This document shows, in pieces, positions 16,143 to 24,870 of a stretch of 64,000 nt of DNA (position 1 is the first letter of the stretch; the number at the start of each line of letters is the position of its first letter). Made by a program: the position numbers and the translations under genes. Source of the DNA: Eubacterium sp. (lineage in GTDB: Bacteria > Bacillota > Clostridia > Lachnospirales > Lachnospiraceae). The stretch is from NCBI GenBank assembly GCA_017433825.1, contig JAFRGL010000016.1:1-64000 (forward strand), written 5' to 3'. The notes beneath the pieces are model-generated. The model did not search any database. It saw nothing but the letters and a program-made list of their open reading frames with translations, and was not told where the DNA came from.

Positions 16143-17402
16143 ATGACGCCCGAGAATAAAGCAAAATATGATGCGAAGCTGAAACGTATCAATGACGCGA
16201 TTGCGCTTACCGAACCGGATATGGTTCCGATCAAACCGTCACCCGCTATTTTCCCGATTCTGGACGCGGGTTATACCGTAGCCGAATCCATTTACGACGA
16301 CACGCTCGGCGTATACCGTGACGCATTGTTCAAATACCTTCACAAGTACGATCCGGACGCAGGCGTGGGCACGGGTACCAACCTTGCAGGCCAGGGTAAA
16401 ATCATGGAACTGCAGGATCCGAAGAACATGCGCTGGGCCGGCATGCCCGGAGACGTCATCGACAAAAACTCCATTCAGCAGTACATCGAGTATCCGTTCC
16501 TGCTGGATGACGAGTTCGAGGAATTCTTCACGGACCGCACAGGCTGGTCCATCCGCAAAGCCTATCCCCGGACCAGCAACATTACCGAATGTCTGAAGGA
16601 CTTCAATCTGGAATTCGGTTATTCGGGCGTGGCAGGTCTGGCCACCCAGTTCTCGAAGCCCGCAATGAAGGAGCTGATTCAGAAGCTCTGGGTTATCAAT
16701 GACATGCTGGCCGAGTACGGAAAGAAAGCTGCCCAGCTGGCCAAAGACGTGGAGGAAGACGGCTATCCCATCGTCCAGGGCGGCGGCGCAGGTGTGCCTT
16801 TTGATGCGTACAGCGATCATTTAAGAGGCACCATCGAGTCCCTCGCAGACCTCTACACCAGGCCGGAGGACGTGGAACGCTATATTGCCGAAGAGCATCA
16901 GAAAACCCTGGCCATGATCCGCAGCATGAAAGGTAAAATGGAAGGCAAGCACATCTTCATGGCACTGCATAAAGGCATGGACGGCTTCATGAGTGATGAG
17001 CATTACGAGCACTTTTACTGGAAGCATCTGCAGGAAATCATCTGCACCATTATCGAAGCCGGACAGGTACCCTACATTTACACCGAGGGCAATTACAACA
17101 GCCGTCTGAAATTCCTGGCTGACGTGCCCAAAGGCAAGGTGCTGTATCACTTCGAAACTGTGGATATGGCGGAAGCCAAGAGAATCCTCGGCGACGTGGC
17201 CTGCATCTCCGGCGGCTTTGCCACCCAGACGCTTACCTTCGGCACCAAGCAGCAGGTTATTGACGAAGTCAAGCGCCTCATTGACATCTGTGCACCCGGC
17301 GGCGGCTTCATTTTCGAGACCTCCTTCGGCATGGACTACTGCAAACGTGAAAACGTGGAGGCCATGTTCGATACCGTCAGGGAATATGGAAAATACAAAT
17401 AA
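16143..17402 (+). CDS. uroporphyrinogen decarboxylase-like (URO-D/MtaA superfamily) protein
   Basis: 419 residues; start preceded by AGGAGG. The sequence fits the URO-D-fold methyltransferase group rather than HemE: long N-terminal helices, FSKPAMKELIQKLW, a glycine-rich QGGGAGVPFDAYSD loop, HKGMDGFMSDEHYEHFYWKHL, YIYTEGNYNSRLKFLADVPKGKVLYHFE and GGGFIFETSFGMDY. In this group the TIM barrel binds zinc and moves a methyl group between a corrinoid protein and a substrate or cofactor. No corrinoid protein or activase is in the window. It sits between two ene-reductase paralogues, so a shared role in breaking down a methoxylated or unsaturated compound is possible. Confidence 0.75.
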   Translation: MTPENKAKYDAKLKRINDAIALTEPDMVPIKPSPAIFPILDAGYTVAESIYDDTLGVYRDALFKYLHKYDPDAGVGTGTNLAGQGKIMELQDPKNMRWAGMPGDVIDKNSIQQYIEYPFLLDDEFEEFFTDRTGWSIRKAYPRTSNITECLKDFNLEFGYSGVAGLATQFSKPAMKELIQKLWVINDMLAEYGKKAAQLAKDVEEDGYPIVQGGGAGVPFDAYSDHLRGTIESLADLYTRPEDVERYIAEEHQKTLAMIRSMKGKMEGKHIFMALHKGMDGFMSDEHYEHFYWKHLQEIICTIIEAGQVPYIYTEGNYNSRLKFLADVPKGKVLYHFETVDMAEAKRILGDVACISGGFATQTLTFGTKQQVIDEVKRLIDICAPGGGFIFETSFGMDYCKRENVEAMFDTVREYGKYK

Positions 17403-17422
17403 AAAGAATGAATGAATTATTA

Positions 17423-17456
17423 AAGGGCGGAGGAGATTTCTCTCTTCCGCCCTTTT
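17423..17456. terminator. terminator after the URO-D-like gene
   Basis: AAGGGCGGAGGAGA (17423-17436) pairs with 17441-17454 and is followed by TTTTGC; it also suits the convergent lipoprotein gene. Confidence 0.8.
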
Positions 17457-17503
17457 GCATATCCTCTCAAACAAAAGAATGGTTATAAACTTTATCCGTT
17501 TGT

Positions 17504-17869
17504 TCAGAATCCGGTCATCATAGTTGTCTCATTATCTGCTGGCTCTCCGGACTCCTGCGTGGTCTGACCTGCGGATACAGTCTCCGGTTCAATTGCCGGG
17601 ATTTCTTCAGGCTGGGTATTATCACCTGCTGTCTGTCCGCTCTCCCCTTCACGCCCCGTCGTAACCGGAGCTTCCTCAGCTTCTATTTCAGACTTTTTTT
17701 CTTCGCTTTCGGAAGCCAGCTCCGCATCAGCCGCAGAAGAAGAATCGGCGTCCACTGATATCTCTCCCCTGTCCTGCACATGACCTGAGCTGTTCTTTCT
17801 TTCACAGCCCTGCAGCATAAAGGAAGCCGCTGCCAGAGCGAGTATCAGATATACAAGTCGTTTTTTCAT
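17504..17869 (-). CDS. small low-complexity lipoprotein
   Basis: 121 residues from the ATG at 17869. The N-terminus MKKRLVYLILALAAASFMLQGC is a lipoprotein signal with an LQGC lipobox. The rest is almost only Glu, Ser, Thr, Ala, Gly and Pro, with no visible fold. The upstream gene ends in the same bases (TTGA overlap with a TTG that also opens the frame), so the two are co-transcribed. The function is unknown. Confidence 0.6.
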   Translation of the reverse strand: MKKRLVYLILALAAASFMLQGCERKNSSGHVQDRGEISVDADSSSAADAELASESEEKKSEIEAEEAPVTTGREGESGQTAGDNTQPEEIPAIEPETVSAGQTTQESGEPADNETTMMTGF

Positions 17870-17880
17870 TATTATCATCC

Positions 17881-18720
17881 TCAAGAATCAGGGCCGCCCT
17901 CCCACATATCCAGCTCGTATTTCAGGCTGCCGGGCAGATATCTCGGCCCCCGGACTGCCAGTACGTGGAAGTCCTCCGTCATACGGGAAAGCGGCATCAG
18001 TTCACGGCCGTAGTCACACAGGAGCTCAATCTCCATCAGCCGGTCGATATGCAGCATTTCATCCGGCGGATCCAGGGGAATGTTTACCCGGACGGCACGG
18101 CATTTATAGCGGATGGCGCTCACCGGTGCGGCAATGTACAGGTACACCAGGTCACCTTCACGGACATCGGTGCTCTGCTTCCATTCAATCACTTTCCGGT
18201 GCCGGAATGCTTCCTCCACGTCATAATATTTCGGATTTGCCGGCACCAGCCAGTTTTTCGGGCCGCGGGCGGCTTTCAGGCTTTTCCTGCTGCCCGCAGG
18301 CAGCGTAAGTACATAGCTGTCATCCAGCAGGCGGTAAATACTCTTATCTTTTACAGTACCGTCAAGAATGACGGTAACCCAGCTCTTCTTTGTCATATGA
18401 TAGGCCGGGTATATGCATTCCGACATTGTAAGCAGCGGCACTGCTTCCGGGTCTGTCTTGACATTTAAGACATAAACCTGTTCGTTTTCCTCCTCACCCA
18501 GGTATTTACGGTTAACAAGCATAATGATGCCGAAGAGCTTTCGTTTCGTACCGGAACCGCCTTCTTTATGGAAAAACACATGGGAATCAGGTTTCCATTT
18601 CGGTTCCTTTGTCGGAAGAATGCCATAAGTTTTTTTAACGTAGTCGAAAACTTTCTGTCTCTGCGGTTTTGTCATTTTGTACCTGATCCGCCGCACCGGA
18701 AGGCGGGCGGTTTCCTCCAA
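17881..18720 (-). CDS. MmcQ/YjbR domain fused to an EVE/PUA-like domain
   Basis: 279 residues. Residues ~15-120 resemble the MmcQ/YjbR (CyaY-like) fold: RQKVFDYVKKTYGILPTKEPKW, CIYPAYHMTKKSWVTVILDGTVKDKSIYRLLDDSY. Residues ~150-270 resemble an EVE-type PUA domain: NWLVPANPKYYDVEEAF, WKQSTDVREGDLVYLYIAAPVSAIRYKCRAV. PUA/EVE folds often bind modified bases in DNA or RNA. This two-domain fusion has no known pathway; it may be a nucleic-acid-binding protein. It lies between the PgeF-like gene and the small lipoprotein on one transcript. Confidence 0.65.
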   Translation of the reverse strand: MEETARLPVRRIRYKMTKPQRQKVFDYVKKTYGILPTKEPKWKPDSHVFFHKEGGSGTKRKLFGIIMLVNRKYLGEEENEQVYVLNVKTDPEAVPLLTMSECIYPAYHMTKKSWVTVILDGTVKDKSIYRLLDDSYVLTLPAGSRKSLKAARGPKNWLVPANPKYYDVEEAFRHRKVIEWKQSTDVREGDLVYLYIAAPVSAIRYKCRAVRVNIPLDPPDEMLHIDRLMEIELLCDYGRELMPLSRMTEDFHVLAVRGPRYLPGSLKYELDMWEGGPDS

Positions 18721-18736
18721 AAAGATGGGTTTCCTG

Positions 18737-19555
18737 TCATGGCTTCATCTTCAGTCCGATAACCGCGGCGCTGCGGCCTGAAGCCGCCTTGTCGGCGCGG
18801 TAGCTGTGTACCATATCCGAATGACAGACGGTGCAGATGCCGGAATCAATAATGTTTTCCGGTTTAAGGCCGGCATTTTCCAGCATACGGATATTTAAAG
18901 CTGTGGTGTCAATATAGTATTTGTTTCTCTCCGGTTCGAAACGCACAAGCTTTTCAAAATCCGCAAAATCCGTGAATTCATTTCTGAAAAGCAGGTATAC
19001 GTCCTCATCCACCTCGAAATGGCATTTCCTGATATGCGGGGCAATACAGCAGATGAGATCGTCCGGCCTGCTGCCGAAGGCATCCTCCATGGCTTTCACC
19101 GCTTTCGCGCCGATTCTCTGACACGTTCCCCGCCAGCCGGAATGAATATTACCGACGGCTGCGTGTACCGGATCGTAAAACAGAAGCGGCGTGCAGTCTC
19201 CGAAGCCCAGCAGGAGGAATTTCCCCGGAAGGCCGGTGACAAGCCCGTCCGTATCTTCAAATGACTCATCATAGATGCCTGCGTCTTCTGCTTCCACTGT
19301 TTTAATATGATCCGAGTGGGTCTGGCAAGGCCGGCAGACGTCCGCGTCTTCCGCATCCAGAACCATCTGCATGTTTCTGACATCAGCCAGCGCACTTTCC
19401 TTTTTCTCCTCCCAGGTGGAAAGGGCTGCGATATCGGCAGGCTTTAAGGAAAAAAGATGATAGATTTCCGGATATTCTGAAAGCTTCTTAAACTGCAGGT
19501 AAGAAAGACCGTTTTTATTTAACTGAATCACATTTTCATTTGATAAATCTTTCAT
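18737..19555 (-). CDS. multicopper-like purine nucleosidase/laccase-domain protein (YfiH/PgeF family)
   Basis: 272 residues from the ATG at 19555; an upstream extension to 19612 does not look like the family. The three metal-ligand positions of the YlmD/YfiH/PgeF fold are present: QTHSDHI (His), GDCTPLLFYD with HSGWRGT (Cys, His) and the following CIAPHIRKCHFEV. Family members have been assigned peptidoglycan-editing and purine nucleoside phosphorylase/adenosine deaminase activities. It leads the transcript with the MmcQ/YjbR fusion. No clear Shine-Dalgarno is seen before the chosen start. Confidence 0.85.
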   Translation of the reverse strand: MKDLSNENVIQLNKNGLSYLQFKKLSEYPEIYHLFSLKPADIAALSTWEEKKESALADVRNMQMVLDAEDADVCRPCQTHSDHIKTVEAEDAGIYDESFEDTDGLVTGLPGKFLLLGFGDCTPLLFYDPVHAAVGNIHSGWRGTCQRIGAKAVKAMEDAFGSRPDDLICCIAPHIRKCHFEVDEDVYLLFRNEFTDFADFEKLVRFEPERNKYYIDTTALNIRMLENAGLKPENIIDSGICTVCHSDMVHSYRADKAASGRSAAVIGLKMKP

Positions 19556-19667
19556 GCATTTATCATACACCAATCTTTCCGTGAATGCACGGGATTTCTC
19601 CCGGAAGCACAATCAGTTTTTAGAAATACTTCCAAATAAAATGCATTAATTTCTGTTTATTTTTGGT

Positions 19668-19683
19668 TATAATGCGGTATAAT
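19668..19683 (+). promoter_or_regulatory. tandem -10 boxes before ene-reductase 2
   Basis: Two TATAAT hexamers lie 10 bases apart (19668-19673 and 19678-19683) before the gene at 19733. No good -35 box is seen for either, so an activator may be needed. Confidence 0.4.
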
Positions 19684-19732
19684 GAAGCGTAAGCATATAC
19701 TCAAAAGCAAGAATTATATGGAGGTAAGCAAA

Positions 19733-21763
19733 ATGGGTTCCAAATTATTCCCGCACGTATTTTCCCCTATCAGAATCAGGGGCGTTGATTTCAAGAACAG
19801 AATTGTTCTGGCACCCCCCTCTCCCAACCTGGCAAGCCGTGACGGCAAGATTACGCCGGAATTTCTCGACTGGTTCAGGATGTTCGCCAGAGGCGGTGTG
19901 TGCACACTGTATGTAGGCAACTCTTCCATCGATATCACCGAGTGCAAGGACGAAGCATACCAGCTTGACCTGAGCAATGACGACGGCGTCCGCGAACTTG
20001 CCCGCTATGCGGATATGTGCAAGGAATATGACTGCCACGCATCTCTGGAAATCAATCACAACGGTGAAAATACCGCATTCGAGACCGTAGGTCATGCGCC
20101 TTACAGCTCCTCACCCAATATCTCTTCCACTGAGAGAACAAGGGCAGCCATGCTGGGCAGGGATCCGATCCCGGCCATCGAGATGACCAAAGAAAAAATC
20201 GAAGAAACCGTTAACAAATACGGCGATGCCGCAGCCCGTATGAAACGCGCCGGCATGGATGTTGTACTGGTTCACGGCGGCCACGGCAACCTGATTTCCC
20301 AGTTCACTTCCCCGCTTTACAACCATCGTACCGACGAGTACGGCGGCAGCACTGAGAACCGGGCCCGTTTCGCCATTGAGGTATGTGACAACATCCGTAA
20401 GAAATGCGGTGAAAACTTCGTTATCGAGTTCCGTATTTCCGCCGATGAAATCGCCGAGGAAGGCATGCACTTCGACGAGACCCTCGAACTCATCGGATAC
20501 CTGAAGGATCACATTGATATCCTCCATGTTTCCGCAGGCCTGCACTCCGATTTCAATATGAAGTATTACCGCAACTGGTGCCAGAACTTCATGATGGAGA
20601 GAGGCTTCAACGTTCATTACGCAGCAGATGTCAAAAAGCGCTACCCGGACCTTCTGGTTACTACCGTAGGCTCCATTACCAGCATCGAAATGGCCGAAGA
20701 AATCATCTCCACCGGCAAGGCCGACTTCGTTGCCATGTGCCGTCCGCTCATGGCTGACCCGGATATGCCGAACAAATATGCCCATGACATGCCCGAAGAG
20801 CACCGTCCCTGCCTGCGCTGCGATACCTGCGTACGCCATCTGATGGTACCGAAGCCCATCTTCTGCGCTGTTAACCCGATGTCAGGCATGACCAGCGTAC
20901 TCCGCGACGGCGTGGTTCCGAAGGCTGTTGACAAGAAGAAAGTTGCCGTAGTAGGCGGCGGCCCCGGCGGCATCCAGGCTCTCATGACCCTGTGCGAACG
21001 CGGACATGACGTAACGCTTTACGAAGCTTCCGGCGAACTGGGCGGCAATGTTACCAAGGCAGCCAATCCTTCCTTCAAGATCGATATGAAGGACTATCTG
21101 AAATGGCTGCGTTACCAGGCAAATAAATACGCTGACAAATACGGTGCGAAGATCCTGCTTAACACCAAAGCCACGAAGGAAATGCTGGATGCCGAGAATT
21201 ATGATGCCCTCATCATCGCCATCGGCGGCGACCCGGTTATCCCGAATGTTCCCGGTATTGACAAACCGAACGTAGCGCATTCCTGGGACGGCGAGGAAGG
21301 CAAGATCGAAGTCGGCGACAAGGTTATGATCATCGGCGGCGGCACCAACGGTATTGAAGCTGCCCTGGAATTCGGCATCCGTGGCAAACAGGTGGAAGTT
21401 GTCGAAATTCTCGACGAAGACGCCCTCTTCATGCAGTGGAGAGCCAAGGGTTCAGGCTCCGCAGCCAAGGAATTCCGCACCAAGATCGAGGAACTTGGCA
21501 ATATCAACATCCATTACCGCAGCAAACTGAAAGAAGTAAAGGACGGCTGTGTTGTTGTTGAAGATCTGGAAACCGGTGAAGACAAAGAGCTTGCCTGCGA
21601 TTCCGTTCTTCTGGCCTGCGGCCTTACTGCGAAGCTTGCAGAGGCGGATTCCTTACGCCACTGTGCACCTGAGACAGATGTGCACATCATCGGTGACGCC
21701 AAGGAAGTCAGGACCATTTACGAAGCCGTAAATGAAGCGTTCCGCACCTGCCTGCATATTTAA
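19733..21763 (+). CDS. FMN/Fe-S/FAD ene-reductase, FadH/BaiCD-like (paralogue 2)
   Basis: 676 residues from the ATG at 19733, which follows TGGAGG. Same domain order as paralogue 1: FMN barrel (FKNRIVLAPPSPNLASRDG, HGGHGNLISQF), Fe-S cysteines (CLRCDTC then C in FCAVNP), FAD domain (VAVVGGGPGGIQALM) and NAD(P)H domain (VMIIGGGTNGIEAALEF). Up to residue ~500 it differs from paralogue 1 at only scattered positions. From there on it is closer to paralogue 3 (RGKQVEVVEI, NIHYRSKLKEV, DSVLLACG), which suggests recombination or gene conversion among the copies. The substrate is unknown. Confidence 0.9.
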   Translation: MGSKLFPHVFSPIRIRGVDFKNRIVLAPPSPNLASRDGKITPEFLDWFRMFARGGVCTLYVGNSSIDITECKDEAYQLDLSNDDGVRELARYADMCKEYDCHASLEINHNGENTAFETVGHAPYSSSPNISSTERTRAAMLGRDPIPAIEMTKEKIEETVNKYGDAAARMKRAGMDVVLVHGGHGNLISQFTSPLYNHRTDEYGGSTENRARFAIEVCDNIRKKCGENFVIEFRISADEIAEEGMHFDETLELIGYLKDHIDILHVSAGLHSDFNMKYYRNWCQNFMMERGFNVHYAADVKKRYPDLLVTTVGSITSIEMAEEIISTGKADFVAMCRPLMADPDMPNKYAHDMPEEHRPCLRCDTCVRHLMVPKPIFCAVNPMSGMTSVLRDGVVPKAVDKKKVAVVGGGPGGIQALMTLCERGHDVTLYEASGELGGNVTKAANPSFKIDMKDYLKWLRYQANKYADKYGAKILLNTKATKEMLDAENYDALIIAIGGDPVIPNVPGIDKPNVAHSWDGEEGKIEVGDKVMIIGGGTNGIEAALEFGIRGKQVEVVEILDEDALFMQWRAKGSGSAAKEFRTKIEELGNINIHYRSKLKEVKDGCVVVEDLETGEDKELACDSVLLACGLTAKLAEADSLRHCAPETDVHIIGDAKEVRTIYEAVNEAFRTCLHI

Positions 21764-21807
21764 ATCACTGTAAAACTGTCGTTATCTAACTAAATAAAAA
21801 GATCATG

Positions 21808-21948
21808 CATGTCCATGAATGTTTTCTGAAGGGGACATCCGCAGCCCCGGCACTTTGCGATTCGTGAACGAATGTGAACGAGCGCATTAGTGCCGCTGGA
21901 GCGAGGACTAAGCGAGAGCGGTCCCCGGAAGAAACATTCATGGACATG
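21808..21948. repeat. structured repeat inserted in a terminator-like hairpin (copy 2)
   Basis: CATGTCCATGAATGTTT at 21808-21824 is an exact inverted repeat of 21932-21948. The 107 base insert between them shares the core of the 12735 copy (TCTGAAGGGG, CCGCAGCCCCGG, GCGATTCGTGAACGAATGTG, CGCTGGAGCGAGG). In the inner stem, CGGCACT/AGTGCCG here corresponds to CGGTACT/AGTACCG in copy 1, a paired change. It lies between ene-reductase genes 2 and 3. Confidence 0.8.
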
Positions 21949-21992
21949 CCGTTTATTTATCAACGGCAGTTATTTTAATGAAAGGAAAGACT

Positions 21993-24026
21993 ATGTCTTC
22001 TAAATACTCCCATGTATTTGAGCCCATCCGCATCCGCGGCGTGGACTTTAAAAACAGAATTTTCCTCGCACCTGCAACGCCCGTCCTCTCCACAGCCGAC
22101 GGCCTGGTTACGCCCGAACTGGTGAACTGGATGCGCATGTTTGCCCGCGGCGGCGCAACTACGCTGTATCTGGGCAACTGCTCCGTTGATTTGAGCGAAA
22201 ACAAAGACCAGGGCTACCAGCTGGATTTGGGCCGGGATGACGGCATCCGGGAGCTGGCACGTTACGCAGACATGTGCAAAGAATATGACTGTCATGCTTC
22301 TCTGGAAATCAACCATGCAGGTGAAGGCATCGGCTTTGAAACCTTCGGCAGGCCCGCCTACTCCTCCTCTTCCTTTATTTCCTCCGACGAAGAAATCCGC
22401 GCCCGCATGCTCGGCCGGGATCCGATTCCCTGTGACGAAATGTCAAAGGAAAAGATAAAAGACGTTATCCGGATGTTTGCCGACGCGGCGTACAGGATGA
22501 AACGCGCCGGTATGGACATCGTCATGGTCCACGGCGGACACGGCAACCTGATTTCCCAGTTCACCTCGCCGAAATTCAACAAACGTACGGATGAATACGG
22601 CGGAAGCACGGAAAACCGCGCCAGGTTTGCCATCGAACTTTGCGACGCCATCCGGGAAAAATGCGGGGAAAACTTCGTCATTGAATACCGCTGCTCCGGC
22701 GATGAAGAAGATCCGGAAGGCATGCACATCGACGAAACCATTAAGCTTGCGGGACTGTTAAAAGGTCATATTGATATCCTTCATGTATCCGCAGGCCTTC
22801 ATTCCCTGCCTTTCGGCAAGGATGAGTATTACCGGAACTGGTGCCAGAACACCCTGATGCCTAGGTGCTTCAACGTGCATTATGCCAGGGATATCAAGGA
22901 AGCACATCCTGACCTTCTGGTCAATACCGTCGGCTCGATTACCAGCATCGATTACGCGGAAGAAATCATTTCCAGAGGCTGGGCTGATTTTGTCTCCATG
23001 TGCAGGCCGCTGCATGCGGATCCCGATATGCCCAGGAAATATGCGGAAAACAGGCCGGAAGAACGAATCCCCTGCCTCAGATGCGATACCTGCTCGAAGC
23101 ATATCATGGTGCCGAAGATGATTTACTGCGCGGTCAACCCCATGTGCGGCATGACCGACGTGCTCCGGGACGGCGTTGTTCCGAAAGCGGAAAAGAAAAA
23201 GAAGGTGGCGGTTGTCGGAGGCGGCCCGGGCGGCATCTATGCGATGATGACGCTCTGCATGAGAGGACATGACGTCACCCTTTATGAAGCTTCGGGCGAA
23301 TTCGGCGGAATGATTGTCAAGGCTGCCAATCCTTCCTACAAGCTGGATATGAAGGACTACCTGGCCTGGCTTGTGACAAGGCCCGCCAAATATGAAAAGG
23401 AATACGGCGCGAAAATCCTTCTGAACACGAAGGCCACGAAGGAAATGCTGGATGCGGAGAACTATGACGCCGTAATCATAGCCATAGGCGCGGACCCTGT
23501 TACACCGAAGGTTCCCGGAACAGACCTTCCCAATGTTGCCTGGGCACCGGATGCGGAGGAAGGCTGCATTGAAGTCGGCGACAGGGTTGTCATTGTCGGC
23601 GGCAGCACCAACGGCATCGAATCCGCTTTCGAATTTGCCTTAAGGGGAAAAAAGGTGGAAGTCATCGAAATGAACGATGAAGCCGGTCTGTCCAGACAGT
23701 GGATGATGAAAAGTTCCGGCTCACAGGCAAGGGAGTTTAAACTGAAGCTGTCAAATGAACCGAATATCCATATCAATTACCGCAGTGCCTTAAAGGAAAT
23801 CCTTCCCGACGGCGTTGTCTATGAAGATATGGATACCGGCGAAGTCCGCACCCTTTCTTCCGACAGCGTACTTCTCGCCTGCGGCATGCGGGCAAAGCTG
23901 GAGGAAGCCGCGGCCTTAAGGCACTGCGCGCCGGAATCCGACGTCTTTGTCATCGGTGACGCGAAAGAAGCAAGAACCCTGGCGGAAGCCACCAACGAAG
24001 CCTTCCGCATCTGCCTGCATATATAG
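21993..24026 (+). CDS. FMN/Fe-S/FAD ene-reductase, FadH/BaiCD-like (paralogue 3)
   Basis: 677 residues from the ATG at 21993 with GAAAGGAAAG before it. FMN barrel (FEPIRIRGVDFKNRIFLAPATP, HGGHGNLISQFTSPKFN), Fe-S cysteines (CLRCDTC then C in YCAVNP), FAD domain (VAVVGGGPGGIYAMM) and NAD(P)H domain (VVIVGGSTNGIESAFEF). The barrel differs clearly from paralogues 1 and 2: PATPVLSTADG replaces PPSPNLASRDG, and there is an insertion at SLPFGKDEYYRNW. It probably acts on a different substrate. Head-to-tail tandem arrangement shows origin by duplication. Confidence 0.9.
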   Translation: MSSKYSHVFEPIRIRGVDFKNRIFLAPATPVLSTADGLVTPELVNWMRMFARGGATTLYLGNCSVDLSENKDQGYQLDLGRDDGIRELARYADMCKEYDCHASLEINHAGEGIGFETFGRPAYSSSSFISSDEEIRARMLGRDPIPCDEMSKEKIKDVIRMFADAAYRMKRAGMDIVMVHGGHGNLISQFTSPKFNKRTDEYGGSTENRARFAIELCDAIREKCGENFVIEYRCSGDEEDPEGMHIDETIKLAGLLKGHIDILHVSAGLHSLPFGKDEYYRNWCQNTLMPRCFNVHYARDIKEAHPDLLVNTVGSITSIDYAEEIISRGWADFVSMCRPLHADPDMPRKYAENRPEERIPCLRCDTCSKHIMVPKMIYCAVNPMCGMTDVLRDGVVPKAEKKKKVAVVGGGPGGIYAMMTLCMRGHDVTLYEASGEFGGMIVKAANPSYKLDMKDYLAWLVTRPAKYEKEYGAKILLNTKATKEMLDAENYDAVIIAIGADPVTPKVPGTDLPNVAWAPDAEEGCIEVGDRVVIVGGSTNGIESAFEFALRGKKVEVIEMNDEAGLSRQWMMKSSGSQAREFKLKLSNEPNIHINYRSALKEILPDGVVYEDMDTGEVRTLSSDSVLLACGMRAKLEEAAALRHCAPESDVFVIGDAKEARTLAEATNEAFRICLHI

Positions 24027-24100
24027 GCTTTTGAGTTCCTGTTTAGCAATATTTCACAGAATTTTCGCAGTTTTTAGTACATTATCACCTGTTTGGGGTA

Positions 24101-24129
24101 TTGTCTGCCGGATAAAAATATAGTATGAT
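24101..24129 (+). promoter_or_regulatory. promoter of the 24179 lipoprotein gene
   Basis: TTGTCT and TATGAT are spaced by 17 bases; the transcript would begin ~40 bases before the ATG. Confidence 0.7.
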
Positions 24130-24178
24130 CTCACTTACCATCAACTAAAAACCAAATTAATAAGGAGAACACATTATT

Positions 24179-24748
24179 ATGAAAAAGAAAATCTTTGCAG
24201 CGGCTGCAATGCTTCTGGCATGTGTAACCGTACTTTGCGCCTGCGGCGGCGGTACCAGCAACACAGGCGGCACCGATGAGCCGAAGGAAATCACCGGCGA
24301 GACCATCGATACCGGTATTTTCTCCGCTCTGTGTCCGGACGGCTGGTGGAACTGCCCGCAGCAGGACATCTGGGCTGAAGAAGAAGGCGCTCTGGATCCC
24401 GAAACCCTTCAGTTCTTCAAGGGTGGCTCACCCGACGACTACTTCAGCAAGCCTTTCGTAACCATCAACTATGCCTCACCTGACAACTATTTCTTCAGCA
24501 CCAAGGGCTTCTATGATGAAGTTACCGATCTGGAAGGCGTAACCTTCCAGGGCAAAGAAGTAGAAGAAGCGTTTACGGCCGTTTACAACGGAATCGGCAC
24601 AAAATACACTTATACCATCTTCGATTATGTCGGCGAAGATGCCCAGTGGCACGTCACCATCCTGACCGAGCTGGATGGCAAGGCCACCGGCCTCGGCTTC
24701 GAAGATCCGGAAACCATGGCTATCCTGAACAGCATTACGCTTGACTGA
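24179..24748 (+). CDS. lipoprotein of unknown function
   Basis: 189 residues. A lipoprotein signal ends in LCAC (Cys near residue 22), then a Gly/Thr linker and a compact domain of ~145 residues rich in aromatic residues (CPDGWWNCPQQDIW, YFSKPFVTINYASPDNYFF) that alternates predicted strands and ends ETMAILNSITLD. It has the look of a small PsbP/DUF-type extracellular lipoprotein domain, but I do not recognise a family. AGGAG precedes the start, and a strong terminator follows. It is not part of the riboswitch-controlled unit. Confidence 0.8.
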   Translation: MKKKIFAAAAMLLACVTVLCACGGGTSNTGGTDEPKEITGETIDTGIFSALCPDGWWNCPQQDIWAEEEGALDPETLQFFKGGSPDDYFSKPFVTINYASPDNYFFSTKGFYDEVTDLEGVTFQGKEVEEAFTAVYNGIGTKYTYTIFDYVGEDAQWHVTILTELDGKATGLGFEDPETMAILNSITLD

Positions 24749-24764
24749 TCCGGAACTGCCAGAG

Positions 24765-24798
24765 AACGGCACCCTAACAGACAGGGTGCCGTTTTTTA
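24765..24798 (+). terminator. terminator after the lipoprotein gene
   Basis: AACGGCACCCT pairs with AGGGTGCCGTT and is followed by TTTTTATA. Confidence 0.9.
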
Positions 24799-24829
24799 TA
24801 AAAAAAATGCATTTTTCCTTGAGATACTG

Positions 24830-24858
24830 TTGACTTTAGCGGTTTGCTGTGTTAGATT
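24830..24858 (+). promoter_or_regulatory. promoter of the lysine riboswitch transcript
   Basis: TTGACT and TAGATT are spaced by 17 bases; the start site would lie just before the riboswitch P1 stem. Confidence 0.7.
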
Positions 24859-24870
24859 ACAAAAAACCGA

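Noticed and set aside
13990-24030. Bile-acid 7-dehydroxylation (bai) operon
   Set aside because: The ene-reductases resemble BaiCD/BaiH, but no baiA, baiB, baiE, baiF or baiG homologues are present, so the family resemblance alone is not enough.
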